Below, one piece after another: positions 1 to 7,385 of a stretch of 9,223 bases of DNA. The translations under genes were made by a program, and so were the position numbers. The notes beneath the pieces are model-generated. The model saw only the letters and a program-made list of their open reading frames with translations, did not search any database and was not told where the DNA came from. The stretch is from JBCAWW01 sp045106675 (lineage in GTDB: Bacteria; Bacteroidota; Bacteroidia; J057). The stretch is taken from the NCBI GenBank assembly GCA_045106675.1, contig JBGCFA010000238.1, positions 1 to 9,223 of the forward strand, read 5' to 3'. Each line of letters opens with the position of its first letter. Within the stretch, counting starts at the first letter, position 1.

Positions 1-70
1 CCTCGTTCCGAGCATCGGGAGTGAAAATCTCAAACAGGGGCATCTCCGGATCATCTGGGCTACTTGGCAT
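1..70 (-). CDS. Possible N-terminal fragment of an unidentified protein, cut by the window edge
   Basis: On the minus strand an ATG at 70-68 opens a frame that stays open to the window edge, giving 23 codons beginning MPSSPDDPEMPLFEIF. A GGAGG sequence lies 5 nt upstream of the ATG, and an in-frame TAG directly precedes it, so this ATG is the only start in the frame. The peptide is proline-rich and acidic at the start and matches no family I know. The stretch upstream (71-180), read in another frame, has the same proline/acid-rich character, so this may be part of a frameshifted older gene rather than a true start. The opposite strand is also open here. Assignment is weak because only 70 bases are visible. 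Confidence 0.3.
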   Translation of the reverse strand, partial: MPSSPDDPEMPLFEIFTPDARNE

Positions 71-180
71 CTAGCCTCCGTATTTGGTTGGGTATTGGGA
101 GCTTCTATCTCGTCTTCCGAGGGTGAAATATCCAAAGTGTGATTAATTAGATGTTTGATTGTCAGCCGGTTATGAATTAT

Positions 181-348
181 TTATTTCCCCCATCTAGCCA
201 CGATGACTTGGTTTAGGCTGTGGAAATTTTTATTATTGGTACCAGTTGCCGATTTTAAAACTTTCCATAACCAATCTTCTTCTCCATTGCTACAAAAAAT
301 AGCATTTTTCCCTAAAAAAAACAGCTTCCAATCCAATAATGCCTCCAT
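181..348 (-). CDS. Small hypothetical protein, 55 aa
   Basis: An ATG at 348-346 begins a 55-codon frame ending in TAA at 183-181, and an in-frame TGA lies about 8 codons upstream. The start is preceded by an A-rich run (CTAAAA), usual for Bacteroidota starts. The product begins MEALLDWKLFFLGKNAIF and ends NQVIVARWGK. It is rich in Trp, Lys and Asn, has no signal peptide or clear membrane helix, and matches no family I recognise. It is transcribed divergently from the small membrane-protein gene at 402. The same frame stays open past the TAA to the window edge and encodes plausible protein-like sequence, so this could be the front of a gene broken by a nonsense mutation. Evidence for a real gene is composition and start context only. 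Confidence 0.4.
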   Translation of the reverse strand: MEALLDWKLFFLGKNAIFCSNGEEDWLWKVLKSATGTNNKNFHSLNQVIVARWGK

Positions 349-401
349 TTTTAGCGAATTAAATCAGCTTTTGTAATTTTCACCCTAGGAAAGTGAGTTC
401 T

Positions 402-584
402 ATGATTTTTATAGCCTTAGCCGAAAATCAGACTACTCAGCCCTTTAGCGATTGGTTTATTAAGCTGAGCGTATGTGGCATGCTTATCGGTTCTGCTTTG
501 GTTTTGATTGGTACTAAAGGAAAGCATCCGGGCTGGATCGGACTCTTATTAACTGGAATATTATTGCTGATCGGACTGGCTTAA
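402..584 (+). CDS. Small two-helix inner-membrane protein, 60 aa
   Basis: The 60-residue product starts MIFIALAENQ. It has two hydrophobic segments at roughly residues 19-37 and 43-60, joined by a short positively charged loop (TKGKHPGW), which predicts a helical hairpin in the cytoplasmic membrane. The C-terminus ends inside the second helix. A GTG nine bases upstream (393) is in frame and would add MSS; I prefer the ATG at 402, which has an AGGAAAG stretch about 9 nt upstream. No family is recognised and no function can be given. The gene is divergent from the 181-348 ORF with a short A/T-rich gap of about 50 bp that would have to hold both promoters. Its stop is followed after one base by the relic of the VWA gene tail. 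Length and clean helix pattern favour a real gene. Confidence 0.5.
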   Translation: MIFIALAENQTTQPFSDWFIKLSVCGMLIGSALVLIGTKGKHPGWIGLLLTGILLLIGLA

Positions 585-585
585 C

Positions 586-672
586 CTACATCATACGCTA
601 CAATTTCCGCACGATTCTCTCGATTAGAAGTAAGGTCAAAAGCAGTATCCAGTCTACGGATCAATATGGGAC
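586..672 (-). pseudogene. Degenerate relic of the 3' end of a VWA-protein gene
   Basis: Read on the minus strand, this stretch matches the 3' end of the VWA gene at 5231-7378. By eye, about 48 of 60 ungapped bases are identical, counting from the stop codon inward. The translated relic ends LLLTLLLIERIVRKL, then an in-frame stop, then RMM and stop. The intact gene ends LLLTLLSVEWIVRKLYSMM. About 15 of 20 residues agree, and the shared TAG stop and the two Met codons line up. Just upstream a net 4-base length difference shifts the frame, and beyond about 672 the match fades. No open frame remains, so this is a dead fragment of a paralogue or of a duplicated copy, not a gene. Synonymous changes among the differences suggest the copy was once under coding selection. 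Confidence 0.7.
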
Positions 673-675
673 TTG

Positions 676-707
676 TCTAGCCCTTGGCGAACGCTTTTAT
701 GGCTAGA
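676..707. repeat. 7-bp inverted repeat, possible stem-loop downstream of the decarboxylase gene
   Basis: TCTAGCC at 676-682 and GGCTAGA at 701-707 are perfect inverted copies separated by 18 bases. The element lies about 40 bp past the stop of the decarboxylase gene as transcribed, so it could act as a transcription end or mRNA 3' stabiliser. No T-run follows on the minus strand, so it does not look like a standard intrinsic terminator. Confidence 0.3.
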
Positions 708-748
708 TCGGACTACTCTGATAATAAACAACTGTGTGAAATCTCCTT

Positions 749-2005
749 TTACTTTGCGTTTTGAGGATGACGAGATTTTTTTATGTCTGTAACTAGCGCC
801 GCTAATTTTTCTATCGATACATGCTCCATGACTACTACTTTAAACCAAGATGGATTGGCGTGATTGTCAGGAACTAATCCGTATTTCGTTGCTATCTCTT
901 GACTGATAAATTGCTTTCTTATCGTGACGATATTGGCCATCGGATTGCGATAAAATACTACTTCCAATTGTGCCAATTGTTTGCAGAGCCATTCCGTCCT
1001 TTTTTGTAAAATAAAGATCTTTTCGTGCCATCCGTAAGGCCCATTCTTAGCTAAAATCATCCATACTGCAACCGCATTTGCTCCAGAGCGACTGCCTATC
1101 AATGTGAAATCTTCCCCCTCTACATAACTAGCTTCTTGGGTATTTGCATAATGAATCAAGCCTTTTCTGATTAAGAAAATTCCCGTCCCATAAGGAGCTT
1201 GAGCCATTTTGTGAGCATCTAAAGTGAAGGAGGTGATATGCGGATTTTCGAAAGTCAATGAACTTTCTTCATTCGTAAAGGGATAATAAAATCCTCCATA
1301 CGCTCCATCCACATGAAGTTTGAATTCGCAGGATAAATGCTTTAGGGTATCGGTGAGTATGTTGACATCATCTACCGAACCAAACATCGTAGTCATCATA
1401 TTACAGATGACGATAAAATATTTTTTGCCTGCTTGTTTTGCCTTCTCTAGAGTTTGCTGTACTGTAGCAGGGCTTATCGATCGGCTGTCCTTGTCAACAG
1501 AAATATTGTAAATATCTAAAGACAAAACATTTGCTGCTTTAGGCATGGAATAATGACTGTCTTCACTACAAATAATCGCTATCTCATGATTGGTACATGC
1601 AAACTCCCTCAAAAAGTAATTTCGGTAGATCCAGATAGCTTGAATATTGGCTTCAGTGCCTCCTGATGCGACATATCCATCTTGTTGTTCGAAATCGCCC
1701 TTGAGCATATCTACTGCACAGATCTCTATCAACTCCTTTTCAATAAGTTGAGTCCCCTCAAAAAATGATTCAGATTTGCCCAGTGTGTGGCATCCGATAT
1801 GGTTCGGATTCTTAGTCATGGTATAGATAAATGGAGCTTCTTTTAAGAAGGCAGCATCTTGATTAAATACTTTTTCATCTAGATATGATGCCGGAACTCC
1901 AAGTATCCCGTGTTTGTCGTAATTGATGTTTTTGTCAAGGGCGCGAAATACAATCTCCTTGATTTCCTCTTGGGACTTTTTATTCCAAATCTTAGTCATT
2001 TCCAT
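749..2005 (-). CDS. Group II PLP-dependent amino acid decarboxylase
   Basis: This is a cytoplasmic pyridoxal-phosphate enzyme of the group II decarboxylase family (PF00282; relatives include tyrosine, glutamate, aromatic-amino-acid and MfnA-type tyrosine/aspartate decarboxylases). It would convert an amino acid to its amine plus CO2. Numbering from the ATG at 2005 (418 aa), visible motifs are: NHIGCHTLG (68-76) near the substrate pocket; SGGTEAN (114-120), the phosphate/cofactor loop; His151 in SEDSHYS, the ring-stacking histidine; Asp233 in HVDGAYGG, which pairs with the pyridine nitrogen; and His265-Lys266 in DAHK, where the lysine forms the Schiff base. GSRSG (304-308) is also typical. All catalytic residues are present. 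The frame can be extended to a TTG at 2047, but MEMTKIW at 2005 is the more natural start. Substrate cannot be read from sequence: the length is close to MfnA-type enzymes, shorter than Enterococcus-type tyrosine decarboxylase. It is a single gene with no antiporter beside it, unlike acid-resistance decarboxylase systems. Confidence 0.9.
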   Translation of the reverse strand: MEMTKIWNKKSQEEIKEIVFRALDKNINYDKHGILGVPASYLDEKVFNQDAAFLKEAPFIYTMTKNPNHIGCHTLGKSESFFEGTQLIEKELIEICAVDMLKGDFEQQDGYVASGGTEANIQAIWIYRNYFLREFACTNHEIAIICSEDSHYSMPKAANVLSLDIYNISVDKDSRSISPATVQQTLEKAKQAGKKYFIVICNMMTTMFGSVDDVNILTDTLKHLSCEFKLHVDGAYGGFYYPFTNEESSLTFENPHITSFTLDAHKMAQAPYGTGIFLIRKGLIHYANTQEASYVEGEDFTLIGSRSGANAVAVWMILAKNGPYGWHEKIFILQKRTEWLCKQLAQLEVVFYRNPMANIVTIRKQFISQEIATKYGLVPDNHANPSWFKVVVMEHVSIEKLAALVTDIKKSRHPQNAK

Positions 2006-2156
2006 CTCAAATGTTTTTTGATATCGCTTGGCTAAAAAGCTTTGCAAGCCCGCAAGGAGGCTATAATTCTTTAGCTATTGTTCGCATCTTTCGTTTTAGT
2101 CAAGCGTTTTTTTAGAGAGAATCATTCACCGCTTTTTGTGCCTTTTTCAGTTTGCA

Positions 2157-4937
2157 TTACTTACCTCCATTTTTCAACCTCCTTTGTTGTTCACTGTATG
2201 GAACTCCATCGAGGATCCAATCATCAGCTTCTTCTCCTTTCAGGTAATGGCCAAACCACTTCAGTATTTTTTGCTGATAGTCAGATGCGTTCTTTTCTTC
2301 CCTAACGCCATGACCTTCTTTCGCATATACAAGTAATACGAATTGCTTGCCGGCTCTTCTCGCAGCATTGTAATATTCGATTCCTTGCCTCCAATTCACA
2401 TTCATATCGTTGTCCCCAACTTCAAATAGAATAGGCGTGTTTAAGGATTTTACATTCATCACCGATGAATTTCGGATATAATTTTCAGGTGATTCCCAAG
2501 GCGGGCTAATCATACGCTCTTGAGAGATTTCAAAGTGGCCGTTTTCTGGAGACCCTCCAAATGCAGGTGTTATTGCTAAATACATAGAAATAAAATTAGT
2601 CAGACCCGCACCTGCAACACTTGCTGCAAAGATGTCAGTTTGTGTGGGTACAAAACCTGCTTGATAGCCACCCCAAGAATGGCCAATCAAACCAACTTTG
2701 GCGGCATCCACATCTCCTTTTTTTACTACCGCGGCAACAGCGTTTTCTAATGTCTTAGCAGATGAGACACCTGGATCGCCAGCAATGAATTCTATGTCTG
2801 GCTTCAATACAAAATAACCGTTCTGCTGCCAGACGGAAGTATTATAGTAATTGGTCTTTGATGGGACTGTATATCGATGAAATCCATCAGAAAGCTTTTC
2901 ATAGACATAAGTTATCATTGGATATTTTTTCCCCTTCTGATAGTTTGCTGGATAGTACAGAATTCCTTGAGCGCTTTTGTTATTCGCATTCTTAAATGTT
3001 ATGAGTTCCGCTCTACCCCATGCATATTCGTCTTGGAAAGTGTTTGTATGTGAAAGCTGTTTCGTATCTGAAAATTCCAGATTCGTCATACTTAGATTGG
3101 GTGATTGGTCAAAAGACTGTGATCTATAAGTCAATAAGTCAAGTCCCTCATGCGGTTGATTTAAGCCATAAATACGGGCTTCGTCGTAGACTAAAGTCTT
3201 CAGTTTTTTACCAAGTATACCCTTTGCAAACCCTGTTTTTTTGGATTTTTCTCCTCTCATTGAAAAGAATTGCTCTTTGTCAGGATTGACAAATTCATCC
3301 TCATAGTTTACAAACAAATGTCTATGAATAATCTCATCTTCTTTTCCTTTGGTCAGTCGTACTGAAGGACGTCCATCTGCAAACCCACGCCAGACATCAA
3401 ATTCAGAATTGAATAGAAAGGATTCTCCATCCTCACTCCATGCGGCAAATCCACCTCTGAAGGGCGGCTTTTGTTCTACTGGATAATCGTAGGAATCCCC
3501 TTGAATAAACCGATCATCTAAATTGACTGTGATATTAGTCGAGGACCCTTTTTCAATATTGTATAGATGCAAATTGTCATCATTTACGTAAATGAAATAT
3601 TTGTCATTGGGGCTAATCGAGGAAGTCCTGCCGATATCAGTTAGTACTTTCTTCTGCTCACCATTTTCACTGTTTACTATGTAAACATCATTGCTTGGTC
3701 TGCCAAACATTGCATCAAACGAATAAGGAGTCTGATCAAAACCCAACATCATCTTATTATTCGCTTTTAAGCGAACCGATTCAACCAGATCATTGCTTAA
3801 AGCAAAACTGCTATTCTTATCAACATGCCATACAAATAGGATCGGTTTTTCTGAATCCTTATTTGAATTTTTCTTTTGTTGAGTAATCATCAATTCATCT
3901 TTGCTATGCCAAATCTCTAGGTCTGGAGCTTCATATTCTTCTGTTTTCTTTTCATCATCATCTACCTCAGATTTAGCATCTTCTTCGCCTTGTATCCAAG
4001 AGTATATTTCGAAGAATACTTCATTTCCATTATCTGAAATGTCAATATTACCAGGCAAAATCCGCATGGACTTTGGGAAATTTTCGGTTTCACTTGGCTT
4101 AAAGCTGGAGAATTTAGGATTCAATTTTGAAAAGTCTTTCCAGTGAAGCAATTGGTATGACTCTTCTTCTGATCTCTCTTGATTGATCGCTTTTATAGCA
4201 AATAAATAATCAGACTTTTCACCCCACTCTAAATGAGAAAAGATATGCTTTGACTGATCTAATACTTTTAGGATGCCTTGGTTCGGATCATATAACTGAA
4301 TACCGTTTGCAGTCGAATCCTTCGTTTCCATAATCATGGCTAAAAGCTCCCCTCCTTTTTGCCATTCAAAAGACTTAATGTTTCCAAAACTCATTTGTGA
4401 TTTGGTAGTAAGATCTTTTATCAATAGTGTTTTTACGCCTTCATTTTCTCGTAGCAAGGCGAGGTATGAATCTTTCTCACTAAAGCGATACTCAACCACG
4501 TCTTGAAGCAACAAAGTGTCAGAAGTTTTGAGATTGATAAGGACTCTATCATTGATCTCGGATTTACCTTTCTTGTCTTTTTTCTTTTCCTCTTTCTTGG
4601 CTTTTTCCTTTTCTTCTTTGCCGCTCAAGACTTTTTCATATACGAACCATCCTCCATTTTCTGAAAAGGCTGCCTTTGCGGTATTGGGGAATGAGCGCGT
4701 AGTTTGCTGATTAACATTATATAGAAAAGTCGTTTTGTCCTTATCTATATTATCTATTTGATAGCTTGACCATTTGCCATCCTTTGAAACCTCTGCATTC
4801 CTCAGGATCTCCCACTTGCCATAATCCTCCGGTCTTATCAGTTTCTTTTGTTGAGCGATTAAAGAATTAACAGACAGAAATAGCGTCAAAATCACCAATA
4901 GAGTATGAAATAGGCTTTTGGTTTTATACAGATTCAT
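2157..4937 (-). CDS. Secreted S9-family (prolyl oligopeptidase-type) serine peptidase
   Basis: The 926-residue exported peptidase has a signal peptide (MNLYKTKSLFHTLLVILTLF onward, cleavage probably after SLIA, residue 28). Next comes a long beta-propeller-like region (about 35-620), then an alpha/beta-hydrolase peptidase domain (about 640-920). The catalytic triad is visible: Ser754 in GHSWGG, Asp844 in GDNDMNV, and His876 in KEGHG. This family cleaves short peptides, often after Pro or Ala, in the periplasm or outside the cell, for peptide nutrition. Two low-complexity charged insertions sit in the propeller, a Lys/Glu run at about 106-125 and an acidic run at about 318-334, typical of large Bacteroidota S9 members. 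The frame reaches an upstream ATG at 4997, but that would put 20 residues ahead of the signal peptide and run through a palindrome, so 4937 is preferred. There is no C-terminal type IX sorting domain, so release to the periplasm by Sec is likely. It lies 152 bp upstream of the decarboxylase gene on the same strand; co-transcription is possible but unproven. Confidence 0.92.
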   Translation of the reverse strand: MNLYKTKSLFHTLLVILTLFLSVNSLIAQQKKLIRPEDYGKWEILRNAEVSKDGKWSSYQIDNIDKDKTTFLYNVNQQTTRSFPNTAKAAFSENGGWFVYEKVLSGKEEKEKAKKEEKKKDKKGKSEINDRVLINLKTSDTLLLQDVVEYRFSEKDSYLALLRENEGVKTLLIKDLTTKSQMSFGNIKSFEWQKGGELLAMIMETKDSTANGIQLYDPNQGILKVLDQSKHIFSHLEWGEKSDYLFAIKAINQERSEEESYQLLHWKDFSKLNPKFSSFKPSETENFPKSMRILPGNIDISDNGNEVFFEIYSWIQGEEDAKSEVDDDEKKTEEYEAPDLEIWHSKDELMITQQKKNSNKDSEKPILFVWHVDKNSSFALSNDLVESVRLKANNKMMLGFDQTPYSFDAMFGRPSNDVYIVNSENGEQKKVLTDIGRTSSISPNDKYFIYVNDDNLHLYNIEKGSSTNITVNLDDRFIQGDSYDYPVEQKPPFRGGFAAWSEDGESFLFNSEFDVWRGFADGRPSVRLTKGKEDEIIHRHLFVNYEDEFVNPDKEQFFSMRGEKSKKTGFAKGILGKKLKTLVYDEARIYGLNQPHEGLDLLTYRSQSFDQSPNLSMTNLEFSDTKQLSHTNTFQDEYAWGRAELITFKNANNKSAQGILYYPANYQKGKKYPMITYVYEKLSDGFHRYTVPSKTNYYNTSVWQQNGYFVLKPDIEFIAGDPGVSSAKTLENAVAAVVKKGDVDAAKVGLIGHSWGGYQAGFVPTQTDIFAASVAGAGLTNFISMYLAITPAFGGSPENGHFEISQERMISPPWESPENYIRNSSVMNVKSLNTPILFEVGDNDMNVNWRQGIEYYNAARRAGKQFVLLVYAKEGHGVREEKNASDYQQKILKWFGHYLKGEEADDWILDGVPYSEQQRRLKNGGK

Positions 4938-4960
4938 AAGCGTAAATGAATAAAATGTTA

Positions 4961-4978
4961 ATCTAATTGAAATTAGAT
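4961..4978. promoter_or_regulatory. Perfect 8-bp palindrome upstream of the S9 peptidase gene, possible operator
   Basis: ATCTAATT at 4961-4968 and AATTAGAT at 4971-4978 are perfect inverted copies with a 2-base GA spacer. The element ends 23 bases upstream of the preferred S9 start codon, where a dimeric repressor or activator could sit in the 5' leader or promoter. The A/T-rich sequence makes chance occurrence possible, and no Bacteroidota -33/-7 promoter pair could be placed next to it. Confidence 0.35.
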
Positions 4979-5230
4979 CAAATTGATTTAGATACAATAG
5001 GTGCTTAGTTGTTTTATTATGGTGTATTAAGTTGCTGCCTTTTTTATCTGAATAATGTCAGAATTTGATCATTAGATTGCCATAATGGCGACTAACAAAG
5101 AGTAGACCGCTAGCGGATAGTGCTACGGCCGACGATTTCGGTAAATAAAATAGATTTTGTTCTGATACTAGAGCTAGCACTGTCAATGAAGAGACCAAAC
5201 TCTCAAATACAAATAACCCCAATCCCAACT
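4979..5230. other. Intergenic stretch without a recognisable gene
   Basis: This is the gap between the S9 peptidase gene and the stop of the VWA gene. All ATG-initiated frames I traced on both strands end within about 10 codons. It contains a 10-bp palindrome CCGCTAGCGG (5107-5116) and a few 4-bp stems, none followed by a T-run. It should hold the S9 promoter and the end of the fabG-VWA transcript, but neither can be placed with confidence. Confidence 0.5.
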
Positions 5231-7378
5231 CTACATCATACTATACAGCTTCCGCACGATCCACTCGACTGAAAGCAGCGTCAAAAGCAGCACCATAATC
5301 CACCACAGATCAAAGAAACCCGTACGTGTCTTTTGATACTCTATGACGGGTTTTAGGCTCGGTATTGCTTTGATCGCCTCTGCTGTTGCATCGAGTTGAC
5401 TCGCATAACTAAACTCACCACCCGTTCGCAAAGCGAGCTGCTGCATGAGACCACGATCGGCTTGCAATTGAAAATGCTCCACATTGCTACGACCAATAGA
5501 AAATTCACCTCGATCACGGCCTACTAGCACATTGTCGGTGCGACCTTCAGCTTGATAGTTATAAGTACCCTCACCGAGATTACTGAGTTCTAAGAAGTAT
5601 TGCCCTTGACCGCTTTCACTGAGATAATAATCTGTAGACTTGCCGTCTGGGCCTTTGAGACTCAGTTTTACGTCCACGCCAGAGAGAGGATTATAGCTGT
5701 CGTCATAAGCTTGTCCTTTGAAGAGAACAGGCTCACGACCTGTGAAAATTCGTTTGGAAGGCGCTACTTTGAATTTACGCTTGTCATCTGATACCATCAG
5801 CCATTTGATGGAATTGAAGAGCCAAGCGTCAAAGTATTCAAAGTCATTGTACTCTAGATAAGAATGGGCCCGCATTCGCCAGAAGTTTTCACCGAGGAAA
5901 ACCATATTCTTGCGTCCTAGATAGTTTTGGAGCGCAAAGACGGGATAGTCTAATGGGATGTTTTTGATCTTGGCAGTAGCGTAAACTTCCGCTGTCGCTT
6001 TGGCCTCCCAGTTGGACATATTACGGAAGAGTGGGGGAGTGGTATTGGCCCAGCCGATCCAATCCTCCGCAAAAGTAAAAGTCGAATGATCTCGAAATTT
6101 ATTGGAGAAATTGGCGATGATCTCTTCCGACTTTGGACTGAAACCTTTGGGCGTTAACGCCATATATTCATGCAAAGGGCTCATGGCCTTTAAATCGGCA
6201 AACATCCCTACGAAATGAATAACAGGTTTTTTGTTGCTCTTGATCTGTTCTGCAATCTTCTCTACCAGCGCACTTTGCTGTGGGGTGGCGGGGAAGTTAT
6301 GGAGGATGAAGAGGTCAAAATCCTGCAAATTATAATCGGCAGGATTGTTATAATAATTGTTCCCTGATCGGAGGATAAACTTCTCCAATTCGTAGCTTTC
6401 ATCCTTGGCAAAAGCTTGTTCTAATGCGCCTACATCTGGATGAGGTGAGCCTGCAAAAAGTGCGATTTTGACCCTCGTTTCCAGTACATTGATATAAAGA
6501 CTGCGGCTATTGTTGCGATAAGAGATTTCGCCATCTAAGCGGCTAACGCTTACTTGATAACGTTGCAAACCGACTTTTCCCGGCTTGAGCAAAAAGCTGA
6601 TTTCTCCTTGCTGCTTATTCCGACCCAAGGTGATATTCTGGGTTTGCAGAACCTTATCCTTAGTTCGGATGCTAACTTTGAGTGGCGCACGATCAAAACC
6701 ATTGCTGGCTACTTTGACGCGTATCGGCATCTCGTTGTTGAGATAGGCAATTTCATTGAACAATACCTCTTTGATCTGGATATCTTTTTGTTCGGTCGTA
6801 TCTCCTAGGAGAACGCTAAAGATCGGTTGTTTGATACCGTCAACTGCATAAAGAGGATTGACTCCAGCAGTAGTAATGCCATCACTGATCAGCACGATAG
6901 CGCCGAGATTTTGGTTTTGGTAGCGTCGCTGGATGCCTTTGAGGGCTTGGGCGATATTGGTACCTGTTTCCTCAAAGCCAAGGGAGTCCACGGCTCCTAT
7001 TGGCTCTAGCGTTCGCGAGAAGCGATAGGCGTCTACAGTATACTCCTCCTCGGAGAACGCTCCCAAAAAGCCCTGAAGGGCCTGCGGATATTGGTCACGG
7101 ACAAAATTTGAATCCTTCTGAATCACTAAACTCTCCGAATCATCTTGTAATACAGCGATGATCGGGGCAAACTGGACGCGATCGAGACTGTTGAGCAATG
7201 GCTCAAGCAGTAGTAACCCCAAAATGCTTAATACAAGAAAGCGAAATACGCTCAAGACGATGCGTGGAGCTTTCGGCAATAGGTCTTTGGTATGCCGATA
7301 CATCAGCCAAGTCAGTCCTCCCGCCAAGGGCAGGATTAGCAACAAAAACCAAAGGGAATAAGTGAAAGAAAGATTCAT
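5231..7378 (-). CDS. Large membrane-anchored VWA-domain protein with intact MIDAS
   Basis: The 715-residue protein has two N-terminal membrane helices (about 8-26 and 38-60) and one near the C-terminus (about 689-706), with a large extracytoplasmic region between. Next to helix 2 lies a von Willebrand A fold with a complete metal-ion site: DxSxS at Asp79/Ser81/Ser83, Thr140 in TGTN, and Asp166 in SDG. Residues about 300-430 (VKIALFAGSPHPD, then DLFILHNFP) resemble the glutamine-amidotransferase-like fold often found in Bacteroidota VWA/BatA-type membrane proteins. A beta-sandwich-like stretch follows (about 545-630). The helix pattern recalls BatA/BatB (aerotolerance) proteins, but this is longer and no MoxR ATPase or Bat gene is beside it, so a specific role cannot be given; metal-dependent protein binding at the envelope is the safe reading. 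The ATG at 7378 is 7 bp after the fabG stop, so the two genes very likely form an operon with fabG first. A decayed copy of its 3' end lies at 586-672. Confidence 0.85.
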   Translation of the reverse strand: MNLSFTYSLWFLLLILPLAGGLTWLMYRHTKDLLPKAPRIVLSVFRFLVLSILGLLLLEPLLNSLDRVQFAPIIAVLQDDSESLVIQKDSNFVRDQYPQALQGFLGAFSEEEYTVDAYRFSRTLEPIGAVDSLGFEETGTNIAQALKGIQRRYQNQNLGAIVLISDGITTAGVNPLYAVDGIKQPIFSVLLGDTTEQKDIQIKEVLFNEIAYLNNEMPIRVKVASNGFDRAPLKVSIRTKDKVLQTQNITLGRNKQQGEISFLLKPGKVGLQRYQVSVSRLDGEISYRNNSRSLYINVLETRVKIALFAGSPHPDVGALEQAFAKDESYELEKFILRSGNNYYNNPADYNLQDFDLFILHNFPATPQQSALVEKIAEQIKSNKKPVIHFVGMFADLKAMSPLHEYMALTPKGFSPKSEEIIANFSNKFRDHSTFTFAEDWIGWANTTPPLFRNMSNWEAKATAEVYATAKIKNIPLDYPVFALQNYLGRKNMVFLGENFWRMRAHSYLEYNDFEYFDAWLFNSIKWLMVSDDKRKFKVAPSKRIFTGREPVLFKGQAYDDSYNPLSGVDVKLSLKGPDGKSTDYYLSESGQGQYFLELSNLGEGTYNYQAEGRTDNVLVGRDRGEFSIGRSNVEHFQLQADRGLMQQLALRTGGEFSYASQLDATAEAIKAIPSLKPVIEYQKTRTGFFDLWWIMVLLLTLLSVEWIVRKLYSMM

Positions 7379-7385
7379 ATATAAT

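Noticed and set aside
2..142. Plus-strand frame open from the left edge to TGA at 140-142, with a Trp-rich hydrophobic stretch (IIWATWHLASVFGWVLGASI)
   Set aside because: It could be the C-terminus of a small membrane protein, but only one helix is visible, no start is in the window, and the minus strand has a start with a strong GGAGG. I could not decide between them and kept the minus reading at low confidence.
2006..2047. TTG start giving a 432-aa decarboxylase
   Set aside because: The extra 14 residues precede a natural ATG, no better ribosome site is seen at the TTG, and family similarity appears to start after the internal Met.
4938..4997. Upstream ATG adding 20 residues to the S9 peptidase
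   Set aside because: It would bury the signal peptide behind a leader and make the palindrome at 4961-4978 coding; the ATG at 4937 gives a normal Sec signal.
5107..5116. 10-bp palindrome CCGCTAGCGG
   Set aside because: It has no loop for a hairpin, no T-run and no close gene start, and a single 10-bp palindrome is expected by chance in a region of this size.
5190..5210. Terminator of the fabG-VWA transcript
   Set aside because: Only a 4-bp GAGA/TCTC stem is present and no T-run follows on the minus strand.
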